NCBI GenBank assembly: GCA_025991245.1 | Contig: BQMJ01000019.1 | Coordinates: 144,001-208,000 of the forward strand | Source: Galdieria partita | Taxonomy: Eukaryota; Rhodophyta; Bangiophyceae; Galdieriales; Galdieriaceae | DNA length: 64,000 nt | Direction of reading: 5' to 3' | Part shown: positions 62,808 through 64,000 of the stretch, one piece after another | Layout of the letters: each line of letters starts with the position of its first letter | Position numbering within the stretch: position 1 is the first letter of the stretch | Made by a program: the position numbers and the translations under genes | Notes under the pieces: model-generated | The model's database searches: none | What the model was told of the DNA's origin: nothing | What the model saw: the letters and a program-made list of their open reading frames with translations, nothing else

Positions 62808-64000
62808 ATGATTCAAAGAGACGCAGTGGAATATCGTTTGATATTTCCTTCCTATCAGCCATTCCTGTTCATCTATCTTGAGAATTTTCATTGTAAACGA
62901 CCGACAAGAGGTTCACTCCACCTTTTTAACTCTTCCCCGCAAAGTCGCTATAGGTACTCGTGCCGCAACTGGAAAACTCGAAGTTTAGCGACGTGTGTCT
63001 CTCAAAGTGATAGCCACTTTGCTGTATACATGTCGGACACAGTTCCTAAGACCTATGTGGATCTTGCGTCTCAGTTAGCAGATGTTGCAGGATCCATATT
63101 AAGAAGACACTTTAGGAAGACGAATAGATTTCTGGTCAAATCTGATCAAAGCCCGGTGACTGTGGCAGATAGGGAAGTTGAGCGAACATTACGTGCCCTT
63201 TTGAAGCAAAGTTGTCCACAACACGATATTTTAGGAGAGGAAGAAGGAAGTGAAATCCTTACTTCGTTACATCTCGAAACTTGTTCGGAGTATACTTGGG
63301 TTATTGATCCTATTGATGGGACGAAAGCATTTATGACTGGTAAGCCAACGTTTGGTACTCTAATAGCCCTCTTAGAGAGAGGAATTCCTGTTCTCGGCGT
63401 TATCGATCAACCTATAATAGGAGAAAGGTGGCTTGGTGCTAGAGGATATGGCACATTTTATAACGGTACACCTATCTCGAGCACCATACAAAACGAAGCA
63501 TCGACACAAGATAAATTGGGACATTGTGTTTTGTATGCTACATCACCAGATATGTTTCATAATGAAATGCTTGATGCATTTAAAAGGTTGTCGAAACGAG
63601 TACAATATACATTGTATGGCTGTGACTGTTATGCATATGCCTTGTTGGCAAATGGCTTTGTTGATTTGGTTGCAGAAGCAGACCTAAAGCCTTGGGATTA
63701 TTTGGCTCTTGTTCCAGTTATTGAAAACGCTGGACGATTCATTACTGATTGGAATGGCAATTCCTTGACTCTCTCTTCGTATTCAGGTTGCGTATTGGCA
63801 GCAAGGACAAAAACTTTACACCAACAGGCACTTGAAGTACTAAATATGCAAGTTTCTTCAGATTTCTCTCATCGAGAGAAGACCTGTGTTCAAAGTATGA
63901 CAGGATTCAGCAGAGCACAATCTTTTGGAAAGTATTCTCTAGTAACGGTAGACTTGAGATCTCAAAATGCGAGATTTTTAGATATTTGTGGAACTTTGCC
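62808..64000 (+). CDS. Histidinol-phosphatase (HisN) fused to a YicC/YloC-type endoribonuclease domain, 3' end outside window
   Basis: Continuous open frame from the ATG at 62808 to the window edge (over 397 aa). Residues 1-75 form a basic Ser/Arg/Phe-rich extension, probably a plastid transit peptide. An internal ATG at 63030 starts the mature-like part. Residues 80-345 are an inositol-monophosphatase fold: SPVTVADREVER, ILGEEEG, WVIDPIDGTKAF (metal-binding Asp pair), GVIDQPIIGERWLGARG, YGCDCYAYALLANGFVDLV and ADLKPWDYLALVPVIE. DCYAYALL and the whole pattern match HisN, which makes histidinol from its phosphate. From residue 363 a second domain begins, SMTGFSRAQSFGKYS, then VTVDLRSQNARFLDICG. 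This is the N-terminal signature of YicC/YloC proteins (RSMTGFGR, V..RSVNHRFLD). No stop or splice signal lies between the two. Confidence 0.85.
   Translation, partial: MIQRDAVEYRLIFPSYQPFLFIYLENFHCKRPTRGSLHLFNSSPQSRYRYSCRNWKTRSLATCVSQSDSHFAVYMSDTVPKTYVDLASQLADVAGSILRRHFRKTNRFLVKSDQSPVTVADREVERTLRALLKQSCPQHDILGEEEGSEILTSLHLETCSEYTWVIDPIDGTKAFMTGKPTFGTLIALLERGIPVLGVIDQPIIGERWLGARGYGTFYNGTPISSTIQNEASTQDKLGHCVLYATSPDMFHNEMLDAFKRLSKRVQYTLYGCDCYAYALLANGFVDLVAEADLKPWDYLALVPVIENAGRFITDWNGNSLTLSSYSGCVLAARTKTLHQQALEVLNMQVSSDFSHREKTCVQSMTGFSRAQSFGKYSLVTVDLRSQNARFLDICGTL

Noticed and set aside
1-64000. Search for tRNA genes, CRISPR arrays and tandem repeat arrays
   Set aside because: No convincing tRNA arms, spaced direct repeats or long tandem arrays were seen by eye; only the short TA run qualifies as a repeat.

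Overview
The window looks like nuclear DNA of a unicellular Cyanidiales red alga, most likely Galdieria (inference). It is moderately AT-rich and tightly packed. Genes lie on both strands, often tens of bases apart, and most introns are only about 41-65 nt with GT...AG ends. It mixes core eukaryotic genes (TIM13, CCT3, RPB6, POLE3, RRP7, MRTO4, RTEL1, ERMP1, NUP42, kinesin-7), organelle-type genes (Obg GTPase, HisN, PPR-like proteins) and bacterial-looking genes (type II HAD dehalogenase, GH30 hydrolase, acetate-transporter family, FIST protein). Every intron chain below was assembled by eye and checked only for frame and splice dinucleotides; no transcript or database was consulted.

Layout. 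0-12 kb: the end of a GRHPR-type reductase, a kelch membrane protein, a large helical protein of unknown function, a secreted GH30, TIM13, a 1.6 kb empty stretch, a coiled-coil protein, and a cis-prenyltransferase divergent from a small unknown gene. 12-20 kb: four minus-strand genes, including a 942-aa protein whose C-terminus carries a phage/bacterial-type helix-hairpin-helix (DNA-glycosylase-like) domain, then MRTO4. 20-32 kb: CCT3 (10 exons), an acetate-transporter-family protein, RTEL1, an 11-exon double M16 protease, an 8-exon nucleotidylyltransferase and RPB6. 32-37 kb is the accessory part: a CYSTM peptide gene, a small gene, about 1.2 kb without genes, and a decayed LINE ending at the start of an intronless haloacid-dehalogenase gene. 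38-64 kb is again dense: a DUF202 protein, two PPR-like genes in tandem, ERMP1 overlapping POLE3, SENP8 nearly touching RRP7, a twin-CX9C protein, a class II HDAC, a FIST protein, NUP42, Obg, a HAPSTR1-like gene, kinesin-7, a bacterial-type 184-aa protein, and at the right edge a HisN-YicC fusion.

How the genes relate. There is no operon-like pathway, but several genes share compartments: ribosome biogenesis (MRTO4, RRP7), genome maintenance (RTEL1, POLE3, kinesin-7), organelle import and expression (TIM13, Obg, PPR-like), and ubiquitin-like processing (SENP8). The most unusual item is the continuous frame joining histidinol-phosphatase to a YicC/YloC endoribonuclease-type domain. Second is the phage-type domain on a eukaryotic low-complexity protein. 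Third is the extreme compaction around 46.8-48.5 kb: overlapping coding regions, and start codons 15 bp apart.
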